From NCBI RefSeq assembly GCF_013409595.1, contig NZ_JACCBD010000001.1, positions 744,001 to 808,000 of the forward strand: a DNA stretch of 64,000 nt, read 5' to 3'. Positions within the stretch are counted from its first letter, which is position 1; the number at the start of each line of letters is the position of its first letter. Under the pieces are notes generated by a model, which saw only the letters and a program-made list of their open reading frames with translations, ran no database searches and was not told the origin of the DNA. The DNA comes from Leucobacter aridicollis (lineage in GTDB: Bacteria; Actinomycetota; Actinomycetes; Actinomycetales; Microbacteriaceae). Shown here piece after piece: positions 24,553-32,975 of this stretch. The position numbers and the translations under genes were made by a program.

Positions 24553-25484
24553 GCCCGGCCGGCGCCGCCCGTGGGCTGCGCCGCGTCGGATGCCGCGTCA
24601 CTGTGCGCCGCATCTTCGTGAGCGTCCGCGCGCCGATACGCCGCCCGGAGCCCGAAGCCGAACGCGAGCGCAACGAAGAACATGAGCACGCCGTAAACCG
24701 CGGCGGGAAGAGACAGCTCGGTGTTGCCGAGCACCGTCTGCGCGATGACGATCGCGAGGGTCGCGTTATGGATGCCGATCTCGAACGAGCTCGCGATGGC
24801 CTGCGTCCGGCCGACCCGGAAGAGCCGCGGCACGAAGAATCCGACGCTCAGGCTGAGGAGGCAGAACAGCACCGTGATCAGCGCGAGCTGACCGAGGTTT
24901 TCGAGCAGCATGTCGAGGTTTGAGACGATCGCGCCGGCGATGACGACGATGAGGATCACGACCGACGCGACCCGCACCGGTTTGTCCATCGTGTCCGCGA
25001 AGGACGGCCACTGCCACCGCACGAACATGCCGATCGCCACCGGGAGCAGCACGATCGCGAACACCTCGATGGTCTTCGAGAGCTGCAACCCGAGCGTGTC
25101 ACCTCCAGGCATGAAGTAGGCGATCGCGAGGTTCGTGATGAGCGGCAGCGTGAACACCGCGATGACCGAGTTCAGCGCGGTGAGCGAGATGTTCAGCGCG
25201 ACGTCGCCGCGGAACAGATGGCTGTAGAGGTTCGCGGTCGTACCGCCCGGCGAGGCGGCGAGCATCATCATGCCGACCGCGAGCACGGGCGAGAGGTCGA
25301 ACGCGAGCACGAGCCCGAAGCAGAGCGCGGGGAGAATGAGGAGCTGGCAGACGAGCGCGATGAAGACCGCCCGCGGGTGCTTCGCAATCCGGGTGAAGTC
25401 TCCGACGCGGAGGCTGAGGCCGAGGCCCAGCATGATGATGCCGAGGGCGACGGGGAGTCCGATGGTGGTCAACGCTGATCCCAT
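24549..25484 (-). CDS. bile acid:sodium symporter (BASS) family protein
   Basis: This 311-residue protein has about nine or ten membrane segments and the BASS pattern (SPGGTTANLYSHLFRGDVALNISLTALNSVIAVFTLPL, and SSFEIGIHNATLAIVIA), covering the two crossover helices that bind Na+. Bacterial members import bile acids, pantoate, pyruvate or other organic anions. I use ATG 25484; the frame is open to 25523, but neither start has a clear ribosome site. The His/Asp-rich tail after the last helix is non-conserved. Confidence 0.82.
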   Translation of the reverse strand: MGSALTTIGLPVALGIIMLGLGLSLRVGDFTRIAKHPRAVFIALVCQLLILPALCFGLVLAFDLSPVLAVGMMMLAASPGGTTANLYSHLFRGDVALNISLTALNSVIAVFTLPLITNLAIAYFMPGGDTLGLQLSKTIEVFAIVLLPVAIGMFVRWQWPSFADTMDKPVRVASVVILIVVIAGAIVSNLDMLLENLGQLALITVLFCLLSLSVGFFVPRLFRVGRTQAIASSFEIGIHNATLAIVIAQTVLGNTELSLPAAVYGVLMFFVALAFGFGLRAAYRRADAHEDAAHSDAASDAAQPTGGAGRA

Positions 25485-25604
25485 AGCCACAGTATGAACG
25501 ATGCCGACGCAAAAGTCTCGCATTGGGGGAGGACAGCGCTTGGTGTGCTTGCGCTGCCCTCCCCAGTTCCGCGCCGGGGGCTTGGGCGCCAGAGGGCCGA
25601 CCCG

Positions 25605-27263
25605 CTACACGGCAGCCGGGCTGAGCGTGAGCTGCGGCCAGCCCGCGACGTCGCGCAGGAGCTGGCGATCGTGTGACGACAGGAGCACCGCGGCATCGGT
25701 CGCGCCGAGCGCCTCGGTGAGCTCGTCGACGAGTGCGATCGACAGGTGGTTCGTCGGCTCGTCGAGCAGCAGCACGTTCGGTCGCGCCGCGAGGACGAGC
25801 GCGAGGTCGAGCCGCCGCTGCTGGCCCATCGACAACTCGCGAACGCGCTTTCCCGACTCCGCGGGGCGCAACAGTCCGAGCTGCGAGAGCCCGATGGCCT
25901 CGTGCTCGCCCAGTATGCCGCGGGCCACGAGCCCGCCCATGGCGTCCGCGAAGACGTCGGCGGCTCGTCGATCTCCCGGTACCTGCGACTCCTGTCGGAG
26001 CCACCCGATCCGCGCGTCCCCGTGGGCGCGCACGCGACCCGACGTGGGCTCGAGCTCACCCGCTGCGACCGCGAGCAGCGTCGACTTTCCGGCCCCGTTC
26101 GGTCCTGTCACGACGAGCCGGCTGGCACGGCTGAGCGCGAGCGATACCGGGCCGGCGAGCCGCCCCGCGACGCTGACACCGTCGACAGTGAGGAGCTCGA
26201 TGCCGGCCGGCGCCGTGAGGTCTGGGAACGCGAACGCCTGCGGCGGCGGTGGGAGGGTCACGGCGTGGGCGTCGAGCGCTTCCTGCCGACGGTGCACGCT
26301 CTGCACCAGGCCCCCTGCCCGGGTCGCGCGGGCATGCTTCCCGGTGCCCTTCTCCGGCCGCCAGCCCGACACAAGCCGGTTCTGGGCGCTCGACAGGCTC
26401 TCCTGCAGCCTCGCCGCCTCGGCGCGCTGCCGCTCGTACGCCTGCTCCCAGCGTGCCCGCTCGGCGATCCTGCCCTCGCGATACCCGGCGTACCCGCTGC
26501 CGTAGACCCGTGGGCGGTCGTCAGGCGTTGGATCGAGATCAACGATCGTCTCGACGGCGTCGGCGAGGAGCGCCCGGTCGTGACTGACGAGCACGACCCC
26601 GCCGGGGCGCTGCCGAACCTGCGCCGTGAGAAACTCAAGGCCGCTGCGATCGAGGTGGTTCGTCGGTTCGTCAAGCAGGAGGAAGTCGTGATCCGCGCCG
26701 AGGAGGCAGGCGAGGCGCACGCGGTAGCGCTGCCCGACCGACAGTCTGTCGAGCGGAGCACCCGTGTCGGTCTCCGCGCCGAGCGCCTCGAGGGCGACGG
26801 TCACCCGCCGCTCCGCGTCCCAGGCATCGAGGGCCTGGGCCGCCTCGAGCGCCTCGGCGTAGACCGTCTCTGCAGCGGCGTGCTCTCCGGCCGCAGCGCC
26901 ACCCGCCGCGAGCGCGGCCGCCGCGGTGTCGAGGGCGGTGAGGGCCGCCAGCGGCCTGGCGATCGCCTGGGCGACGGCGGTGCCGACAGTCGCGCCAGGC
27001 GCGGCGGACATCTCCTGCTCGGCGAGGCCAAGCGTGCCGATCCGCCGCACCGACCCCTCGTCGGGGCGGATGGTGCCGGCGAGCGTGTGCAGCAGCGTCG
27101 TCTTGCCGCGGCCGTTCTCTCCGACGATCCCGATGCGCGACGTCGGGGAGACGACGAGATCGACGTCGGCAAGGACGCGGGTCGCGCCGCGCAGCACGGT
27201 GACTCCGGCTGCGGTGATCTGGGCGCGTTGGCGCGCCGGAATAGCGTGTTCAGGGGTGTGCAT
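25605..27263 (-). CDS. ABC-F ribosomal-protection type ATPase with attenuator leader
   Basis: A 552-residue twin-ABC protein: domain 1 has GENGRGKTT, LSVGQRYRV and LLDEPTNHLD; domain 2 has GPNGAGKST, LSMGQQRRL and LLDEPTNHL. A long charged interdomain linker lies around residues 240-300. ABC-F proteins with this layout include the antibiotic-resistance group (Vga/Lsa/TlrC-like) that displaces drugs from the ribosome. The ATG at 27263 has GAGAAGGA 6 bases upstream; an in-frame extension to 27311 is unlikely. The 150-base leader carries a seven-codon micro-ORF and alternative hairpins, the arrangement seen in drug-inducible resistance genes. That supports a resistance role without proving it. 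Confidence 0.85.
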   Translation of the reverse strand: MHTPEHAIPARQRAQITAAGVTVLRGATRVLADVDLVVSPTSRIGIVGENGRGKTTLLHTLAGTIRPDEGSVRRIGTLGLAEQEMSAAPGATVGTAVAQAIARPLAALTALDTAAAALAAGGAAAGEHAAAETVYAEALEAAQALDAWDAERRVTVALEALGAETDTGAPLDRLSVGQRYRVRLACLLGADHDFLLLDEPTNHLDRSGLEFLTAQVRQRPGGVVLVSHDRALLADAVETIVDLDPTPDDRPRVYGSGYAGYREGRIAERARWEQAYERQRAEAARLQESLSSAQNRLVSGWRPEKGTGKHARATRAGGLVQSVHRRQEALDAHAVTLPPPPQAFAFPDLTAPAGIELLTVDGVSVAGRLAGPVSLALSRASRLVVTGPNGAGKSTLLAVAAGELEPTSGRVRAHGDARIGWLRQESQVPGDRRAADVFADAMGGLVARGILGEHEAIGLSQLGLLRPAESGKRVRELSMGQQRRLDLALVLAARPNVLLLDEPTNHLSIALVDELTEALGATDAAVLLSSHDRQLLRDVAGWPQLTLSPAAV

Positions 27264-27280
27264 TGGATTCCTTCTCCAGG

Positions 27281-27319
27281 GCGCACGGCAGCGCGGCTGC
27301 AGGGTGCGCACATAACGGT
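27281..27319 (-). promoter_or_regulatory. attenuator-type leader hairpins of the ABC-F gene
   Basis: Just before the ribosome site, gcgcac and gtgcgc (27281-27286 with 27304-27309) enclose gcagc/gctgc (27288-27292 with 27296-27300), making a GC-rich hairpin. A second pairing is possible between 27313-27319 (taacggt) and 27383-27389 (accgtta), the latter overlapping the micro-ORF stop. A ribosome stalled on the micro-ORF would mask the distal pairing and could change which hairpin forms. Confidence 0.5.
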
Positions 27320-27386
27320 GACCCAGCGGGTCAGAGCTGTGCTTGCCGCACTCGGATGACTCGACGAGGGGCAGGCGCAGCGACCG

Positions 27387-27410
27387 TTACAGGAAGAAGT
27401 GGTGATGCAT
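27387..27410 (-). CDS. seven-codon leader peptide MHHHFFL
   Basis: The minus-strand sequence ATG CAT CAC CAC TTC TTC CTG TAA lies 124 bases ahead of the ABC-F ATG. A TACCCT -10 hexamer ends 6 bases before this ATG, so the transcript probably begins at or one base before the ATG and the peptide is translated without a leader. Three His and two Phe codons in seven is strongly non-random. Its most likely role is as a ribosome-stalling sensor for ABC-F expression. Confidence 0.6.
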   Translation of the reverse strand: MHHHFFL

Positions 27411-27416
27411 AGTTCC

Positions 27417-27444
27417 AGGGTACAGGACGGCCTGCGACGCGCAA
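27417..27444 (-). promoter_or_regulatory. promoter of leader peptide and ABC-F gene
   Basis: On the minus strand, TTGCGC (27444-27439) and TACCCT (27422-27417) are separated by 16 bases, matching a vegetative promoter reasonably well. The predicted start site coincides with the ATG of the leader peptide at 27410. Confidence 0.5.
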
Positions 27445-27476
27445 GGGGCGTGCGGGCCGTCCTGACAGTCTGGGTG

Positions 27477-28916
27477 TTAGCTCAGCGCGTCGACCACTGC
27501 CGCCCGGCGCTGGGGAATGGTCACCGACTCGGTGTTGAAGACGCGAGTCGACCGGCCGTCACGAAACGCGGGCCAGCCGGGGTTCCCGTCGCGGATGAAC
27601 GCCACCCAGGCGGCGTGCATCTCGGCCCCGAGCGCGGCGGGGGCACCGTCGCCGTTGAGTCGCCGGGCATCGTCGTCCTCGAGCAGATCGAAGGCGAACG
27701 CGATGTCGAGCGCGTGGGCCGCCCGGAGGTCGCGGACGGGGCTCTCCCACGCGAACTCATACACGAACGTGGGGGCGGTGCGCGCCTGCGCGAGCCTGGT
27801 CGCGGGCGCCCGGAGCAGTCGATCCGTGACGATCTGACCGAGCCGCTCGCCGGGAGAGGCCGCCGGGAACGCCGCCCGCACCGCGCGCGCCGCCGCGCCT
27901 GGCACGCGCATGGCGAGGCGTGCGAGCCACGCCTTCGCGGATCCGATGCCGGCGACGGCCTCAGGCGTGAGCCAGAGGCGGTACTCGTCGGTGTTCGTGC
28001 CGATGAGGATCGGGATCTCGACGCCCGTGAGCGCCGCATCGGGCGACGCCGGGAGCGACTCGGGATCGACCGCGAGCGCGTACCCAGGGGTCCCGCCGAG
28101 CGGGGACCCGCCCGCAGCGATCTCGGCACGGGCCCGGAGCAGCTCGGCGGGGTCAACGGCGGCGAAGCCTGCCCGCGTTGCGGGGACGCCGAGGCGCTTC
28201 GCGATCGCGTCCGAAGCGCGGCGTGCCTTCTCGGGAGCGACCGCCTCGAGCGGCCCGGACTGGATGATCGCGCCGGCGACCTTGGCGCGCGCGGCCGGCT
28301 GCGAGAGCAGGGCCGCGACGAGCGCTCCGCCCGCGGACTCGCCCATGACGGTGATGCGGGCCGGGTCGCCTCCGAACGCCGCCGCCTCACGGTGCGCCCA
28401 GTCGAGCGCCAGCTGCGCGTCGCGCAGCCCGAGGTTCAGCGGGGAGCCGTCGAGCACGCTGAAGCCCTCGGCGCCGAGGCGGTAGTTCGCCGAGATGAAC
28501 ACGATCCCGTCGCGCGCGAACGTGCTGCCGTCGTACCCAGGTTGGGCCGCTGCGCCACGCTCGAGTGCGCCGCCGTGGAGCCAGAGCACGACGGGCGCCT
28601 GCGTCGCGCGCGCCGGCGCCCAGACGTTGACGGTGAGGATCTCGGTGCCCTCGATCGTGGGCACCTTGATGAGCTCGCCGAGGTCGCCACGGTAGGGCGA
28701 TTGCGGGGCGGTTGGGCCGAATTCGGCCGCTGCGAGCGGCTCGGACCAGGCCGCGGGCGGCTCCGGCGCCGCGAACCGCAGCTCGCCGAACGGCGCCCGC
28801 GCGTAGGGGATGCCGAGGAACCTGTGGATGCCGTCTCGAGTGCGACCGCGCACCTCGCCGAGCGTGGTCGTCGCGGTCGCCGTGCTGGCGCTGTGCTGTG
28901 CGTGGGCGTCTCCCAT
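27477..28916 (-). CDS. type B carboxylesterase/lipase family protein
   Basis: A 479-residue alpha/beta hydrolase with the type B esterase features: FLGIPYARAPFGELRFAAPEPP near the N-terminus, oxyanion LWLHGGAL, nucleophile elbow GESAGGAL (Ser194) and GTNTDEYRL carrying the acidic residue. No signal peptide is seen, so it is probably cytoplasmic. Substrates of this family range from simple esters to carbamates and drugs. It is separated by a 222-base gap from the divergent FMN reductase gene. Confidence 0.85.
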   Translation of the reverse strand: MGDAHAQHSASTATATTTLGEVRGRTRDGIHRFLGIPYARAPFGELRFAAPEPPAAWSEPLAAAEFGPTAPQSPYRGDLGELIKVPTIEGTEILTVNVWAPARATQAPVVLWLHGGALERGAAAQPGYDGSTFARDGIVFISANYRLGAEGFSVLDGSPLNLGLRDAQLALDWAHREAAAFGGDPARITVMGESAGGALVAALLSQPAARAKVAGAIIQSGPLEAVAPEKARRASDAIAKRLGVPATRAGFAAVDPAELLRARAEIAAGGSPLGGTPGYALAVDPESLPASPDAALTGVEIPILIGTNTDEYRLWLTPEAVAGIGSAKAWLARLAMRVPGAAARAVRAAFPAASPGERLGQIVTDRLLRAPATRLAQARTAPTFVYEFAWESPVRDLRAAHALDIAFAFDLLEDDDARRLNGDGAPAALGAEMHAAWVAFIRDGNPGWPAFRDGRSTRVFNTESVTIPQRRAAVVDALS

Positions 28917-29138
28917 GAAGCCTCCTCCGTTGGCTCCAGAGTATTCGGTTGCCCAGGCTTCGGGCTAGCCTTCGCGAACCTCAATGTGTCACGCACACAC
29001 GGGTGTTCCTGACGTACGAAAAGATACGGTGCGCGGCCGGGAATGGAAGCGCCGCGGAAGCGTTGAGTGCATCTGGGCCGTGCCGTTCGTGGCACCACGT
29101 TTCGATCTCACAGCGCCCGCTGAAAGGATGCACCTCGC

Positions 29139-29741
29139 ATGACCACCTCCTCTGACACGCAGCTCATCAAGATCATCGTCGGCAGCGTGCGCCCGGTGCG
29201 CGTCGGCGACCAGATCGCCGCGGCACTCGCCCCCGTGCTCGCTGATATCACCGGAGCCCGCGTCGAGATTGTCGACCTCGCAGAGGTCGGCCTGCCGATG
29301 CTCGACGAGCCGCTCATGCCCGCGATGGGCCAGTACGCGCACGAACACACGAAGGCGTGGAGCGCCGTCGTCTCCGAGAGCGATGCGGTCGTCTTCCTCA
29401 CCCCGCAGTACAACGGCGGCTACCCGGCATCGCTGAAGAACGCGATCGACTTCCTGTTCCACGAGTGGAAGGCGAAGCCGACCTTCATCGTGAGCTACGG
29501 TGGCCACGGCGGGCCGGCCGCGGCCGCGCAGCTCGGCAGCGTGCTCGAATTCATCGGGTTTGACGTCGTCGCCCCGAGCGTCGAGATGACGCTGCCGCGA
29601 GAATCGTACGGCGCAGACTGGCGACTCACCGACGCCGAGCCCATCGTCGCCGCGCACGCGGAGGGCCTTCGAGTCGCTGGCGAAGCGCTCAGGGCGAAGC
29701 TTCACGAGCGCGCCGAACTGAGCGCGGTAGCCGGCGTCTGA
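29139..29741 (+). CDS. NADPH-dependent FMN reductase-like flavoprotein
   Basis: This 200-residue flavodoxin-fold protein has KIIVGSVRPVRVGDQIAAAL (phosphate-binding loop), VFLTPQYNGGYPASLKNAIDFL (typical of the NADPH-dependent FMN reductase/azoreductase branch) and SYGGHGGPAAAAQL. Such enzymes reduce FMN, quinones or chromate with NAD(P)H. GAAAGGA upstream of 29139 fits. The gap 28917-29138 on its 5' side holds the divergent promoters; I see no further feature there. Confidence 0.85.
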   Translation: MTTSSDTQLIKIIVGSVRPVRVGDQIAAALAPVLADITGARVEIVDLAEVGLPMLDEPLMPAMGQYAHEHTKAWSAVVSESDAVVFLTPQYNGGYPASLKNAIDFLFHEWKAKPTFIVSYGGHGGPAAAAQLGSVLEFIGFDVVAPSVEMTLPRESYGADWRLTDAEPIVAAHAEGLRVAGEALRAKLHERAELSAVAGV

Positions 29742-29854
29742 CGCCCGCGGGCAGCGCCGGGCACGCTGGCATCTCGCAGCCGGATGCGGCAGAGTCGAGG
29801 TGACGAGTCGGTCGGCAGCCGAGCCGGCCGGCGTGGACGAAAGGTCGACCCGCA

Positions 29855-30769
29855 ATGGCGCGCATCACCGACGAACAGCAGTTGCACGACCTGCTCGAAC
29901 CAGACGGCGAGCGGTTCTGCGAGATCTCGACGGGGAGGGTGAACTACTCCCTCCTCGGCACGCCGCTGCGGGGGACGGTGCTGCTCATCGCCGGGCTCTC
30001 GATGCACCGCACCGCCTGGTCGCCCGAACTCATCGCCGGCCTGCACGCGGCGGGCTACGCGACGCTCGCCGCCGACAACCGGGACGCCGGCCTGACCGAC
30101 GCCTCAGGCCGCCACGCCGGGCTCGGGGCCGGCGACGAGTTCCGCGCAGCGTACGGACTCGTCGACATGGCCGGCGACCTGCGCGAGCTGATCCTCGCGC
30201 TCGACGTCGGCCCAGTGCACGTGGTCGGCATGTCCATGGGCGGCATGATCGCCCAGCACCTCGCCTTGCTCGCGCCCGAGCTCGTGAGCTCGCTCACGTC
30301 GGTCATGTCGACGACGGGCGACCGCGCCGTCGGCAGACCGCAGCAGGAGAGCAAGTGGGTGTTCCTCACCCCGGCGCCCACCGACAGCCGGGAGGCATAC
30401 CTCGCGTTCTCGGAGCGCTACCACGCGGCGCTCGCTGGCCCGCACTACCCAGACTTCGAGCGGGCGCGCGAGACCGCAGAGATGACCTGGGCGCGTGGCG
30501 TCGACCTCGCGGGCACCGCGCGGCAGCTGCAAGCGATCCAGGCCGACGGCGATCGCACGGAGCGACTCCGCAGGGTCGCGACGCCGACGCTCGTGGTGCA
30601 CGGCGATGCGGATCCGCTCATCGGCATCTCAGGCGGGATCGCGACGGCGGCCGCGATCCCCGGGGCGCGCCTCCACGCCATCGAGCGGATGGGGCATTCG
30701 ATCCCCTGGCAGTGCGCGGGTGAGCTGACCGACGCCGTGGTGGCGCACGCAGGCGCGGCGAGCGCCTAG
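29855..30769 (+). CDS. alpha/beta-fold hydrolase
   Basis: A 304-residue hydrolase with nucleophile elbow VVGMSMGGMIAQ (Ser127), acid region LVVHGDADPLIG and His in RMGHSIPWQ, a complete catalytic triad. The middle portion is a short helical cap. It lies 113 bases after the FMN reductase and may be co-transcribed. Substrate unknown; the family includes esterases, lactonases and haloperoxidase-like enzymes. Confidence 0.83.
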   Translation: MARITDEQQLHDLLEPDGERFCEISTGRVNYSLLGTPLRGTVLLIAGLSMHRTAWSPELIAGLHAAGYATLAADNRDAGLTDASGRHAGLGAGDEFRAAYGLVDMAGDLRELILALDVGPVHVVGMSMGGMIAQHLALLAPELVSSLTSVMSTTGDRAVGRPQQESKWVFLTPAPTDSREAYLAFSERYHAALAGPHYPDFERARETAEMTWARGVDLAGTARQLQAIQADGDRTERLRRVATPTLVVHGDADPLIGISGGIATAAAIPGARLHAIERMGHSIPWQCAGELTDAVVAHAGAASA

Positions 30770-30890
30770 CCGTTTCGGGTGAGCGCGGCACGACTTTCTC
30801 GCGCGAAGATTGCGTGACGCGCGGCAGACAGCTGCGCCCGGCTACGCTGGAAGCACAGCAGTCCAGCCGAACCGCCCAAGAAAGCACCTC

Positions 30891-31562
30891 ATGAACATCC
30901 TGATCGTCGAAGACGACGCCCGCGTCGCCGAGGCACTGAGCGCGTACCTGCGCCAGGCCGGCTACACGACGAGCCGTGCCGCGGACGGGGCATCCGGGAT
31001 CGAGGCAGTCGGGCAGGACACGGAAGCGGTGATCCTTGACCTCGGGCTGCCCGACATGGACGGGCTCGACGTCTGCCGGCGCATCCGCGGAGTGAGCAGC
31101 GTCCCGATCATCATCGCGACCGCGCGCAGCAACGTCGAGTCGCGGATCAAGGGGCTCCACGCCGGTGCCGACGACTTCGTCGTGAAGCCCTACGACGTGC
31201 GCGAGCTTATCGCCCGCATTGAGGCCGTCACGCGTCGCGCGCGCTCGGCCGCGCCCTCGCCAGACGAGAGCTCGAACGTCGAGCTCGACGGGCTCTACAT
31301 TGACTTCGCCAATCGGCTCGTGCTCGCCGACGGCGAGGCCGTCGAGCTCACCCCGAAGGAGTTCGACATCCTCGCCGTGCTCGCGCGCTACCCGGGAGTC
31401 GTGACGCCGCGCGACCGTATCATCAGGGAGGTCTGGGGCACCGACTGGACAGGCTTCAGCCGGTCGCTCGAGGTGCACGTTGCCTCGATCAGGCGCAAGC
31501 TCAACCGGCCGTCGCTCATCGCGACGGTGCGCGGCGTCGGGTACAGGCTGACGGCAGGCTAG
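30891..31562 (+). CDS. OmpR/PhoB-type response regulator (first gene of TAXI-linked system)
   Basis: This 223-residue protein has a receiver domain with EDD at 7-9, phosphoacceptor Asp50 in VILDLGLPDMDG and conserved Lys in VVKPYD, followed by a winged-helix output domain (VELTPKEFDILAVLARYPG to LIATVRGVGYRL). I chose the ATG at 30891 (MNILIVEDDARV); the frame extends upstream without a ribosome site. It is followed after 3 bases by its kinase and then a TAXI-type binding protein. Confidence 0.88.
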   Translation: MNILIVEDDARVAEALSAYLRQAGYTTSRAADGASGIEAVGQDTEAVILDLGLPDMDGLDVCRRIRGVSSVPIIIATARSNVESRIKGLHAGADDFVVKPYDVRELIARIEAVTRRARSAAPSPDESSNVELDGLYIDFANRLVLADGEAVELTPKEFDILAVLARYPGVVTPRDRIIREVWGTDWTGFSRSLEVHVASIRRKLNRPSLIATVRGVGYRLTAG

Positions 31563-31565
31563 CCC

Positions 31566-32975
31566 GTGCGCAAGCGCCTCTTCGTCGTCTTCCTCGTGCC
31601 GATGACAATCATCCTGCTCGTGCTCGGCGGCGCGTACGGCTGGAGCGCCGCCCGCGCCATCCAGCAGCAGGCGTCGTCCCAGCTGCTCAGCGACGTCGTG
31701 TACTTCACGACGGGGTCGAGCCAGGCGCTGCGAGCCGGCGATCCTGCGATGATCGAGACCGAACTGCGGCGCTACGGCTCCCTCTACGGCGCGCAGGTCG
31801 TGGTCTTCGACCGCTCGGGCGCGGTCTGGGCCTCGAGCGTGCGCACCCCGATCCTGAGCGAGGCGTCCGCCGACGAGGTGAGTCTCGCGCTCTCCGGCAG
31901 ACGTGGCGAACTCGTGGGGGAGCGGCTGCCGTGGGCAAAGGGCGAGACCGTCATCGTCGAACCCGTGTTTGACGACGGGAGCGTCATCGGCGCGGTCCGC
32001 ATCTCCGCGAGCACCGAGGCGCCCCGGCGCGAGATCCTCACGCAGTGGGCGGCGCTCCTCGCCGTCAGCGCGCTCATCATCGTCGCGCTCGTGTGGGCGG
32101 TGAACCGGCTCGCGCGGTGGGTGCTGCGGCCCCTGCACCGCCTCGACAGCGCAATGGCTGCCATCGAGCACGGCGAGATGGGCGCCCGCATCGACGACGA
32201 GACCGGTCCGCCCGAGGCGCGCCGGATGGTGCGCATGTTTAACCAGATGGCCGACGAGATCGAGCGCGTAATGACCAGGCAGCAGGAGTTTGTGATGAAC
32301 GCCTCCCACGAACTGCGCAACCCGCTCGGCGCGCTGCTGATGCGCGTCGAGTACCTCGCGACCGGGCTCGACGAGGGCTGGATTGACGACATCGAGAACG
32401 CGCGCGAGGAGGGCCGGCGTATGACCCGGATCCTCGACACGCTCCTGAACGTCGCTCGCGACGGCAAATCGGACTCGGCGTTTGTTGCCGTCGACCTCGC
32501 CGACCTCGCAGACGAGCGCGCGTCGGCCTGGCACGACCGGGCCGCGGACGGGTGGGTCGTGTTCCACACCCGGACCGAGCCAGGCGTGTTCGCCGTCACC
32601 GACCGCATGGCCGTCGAAACCGCCCTCGACGCCATCATCGACAATGCGCTGAAGTTCGCACCGCGGGGCAGCGTCATCGATCTGACGGTCGCCTCCGTCG
32701 ACGGCGCCCACACGATCTCGGTTCGGGATCGTGGCCGCGGGCTGGAACCCGAGCAGCTCGAGCAGGCAACAGGCAGGTTCTGGCGCAGCCCTCAGGATCA
32801 AAACGTTCCGGGATCCGGGCTCGGACTCGCGATCGCGTCGGACCTCCTCGACGCGCTCGGCGGCAGCCTCACCCTGTCGTCTCCCGAGGGCGGTGGGCTC
32901 GAGGTGACGCTCCGCCTGCCCGCGAGCGGCGGGGCAGGGATCGCAGATCAAGAAGCTGAGGGCAGGGATGCGTAG
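31566..32975 (+). CDS. sensor histidine kinase (partner of TAXI binding protein)
   Basis: A 469-residue membrane kinase: TM1 at about 5-24, an extracytoplasmic sensor of about 130 residues, TM2 at about 160-180, HAMP, then a HisKA site NASHELRNPLGA (His248), N-box IIDNALKFA and G-boxes DRGRGL and GSGLGLAI. It starts at GTG 31566. Its end overlaps the start of the TAXI lipoprotein by 8 bases, which suggests that the binding protein presents a ligand to the sensor domain. Confidence 0.88.
   Translation: MRKRLFVVFLVPMTIILLVLGGAYGWSAARAIQQQASSQLLSDVVYFTTGSSQALRAGDPAMIETELRRYGSLYGAQVVVFDRSGAVWASSVRTPILSEASADEVSLALSGRRGELVGERLPWAKGETVIVEPVFDDGSVIGAVRISASTEAPRREILTQWAALLAVSALIIVALVWAVNRLARWVLRPLHRLDSAMAAIEHGEMGARIDDETGPPEARRMVRMFNQMADEIERVMTRQQEFVMNASHELRNPLGALLMRVEYLATGLDEGWIDDIENAREEGRRMTRILDTLLNVARDGKSDSAFVAVDLADLADERASAWHDRAADGWVVFHTRTEPGVFAVTDRMAVETALDAIIDNALKFAPRGSVIDLTVASVDGAHTISVRDRGRGLEPEQLEQATGRFWRSPQDQNVPGSGLGLAIASDLLDALGGSLTLSSPEGGGLEVTLRLPASGGAGIADQEAEGRDA

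Noticed and set aside
25746..27359. Long plus-strand open frame over the ABC-F gene
   Set aside because: The translation has no recognisable domain, while the minus strand shows both ABC domains with intact motifs.
27399..29012. Long plus-strand open frame over the esterase gene
   Set aside because: No domain, no ribosome site; the minus-strand esterase has a complete oxyanion hole and nucleophile motif.
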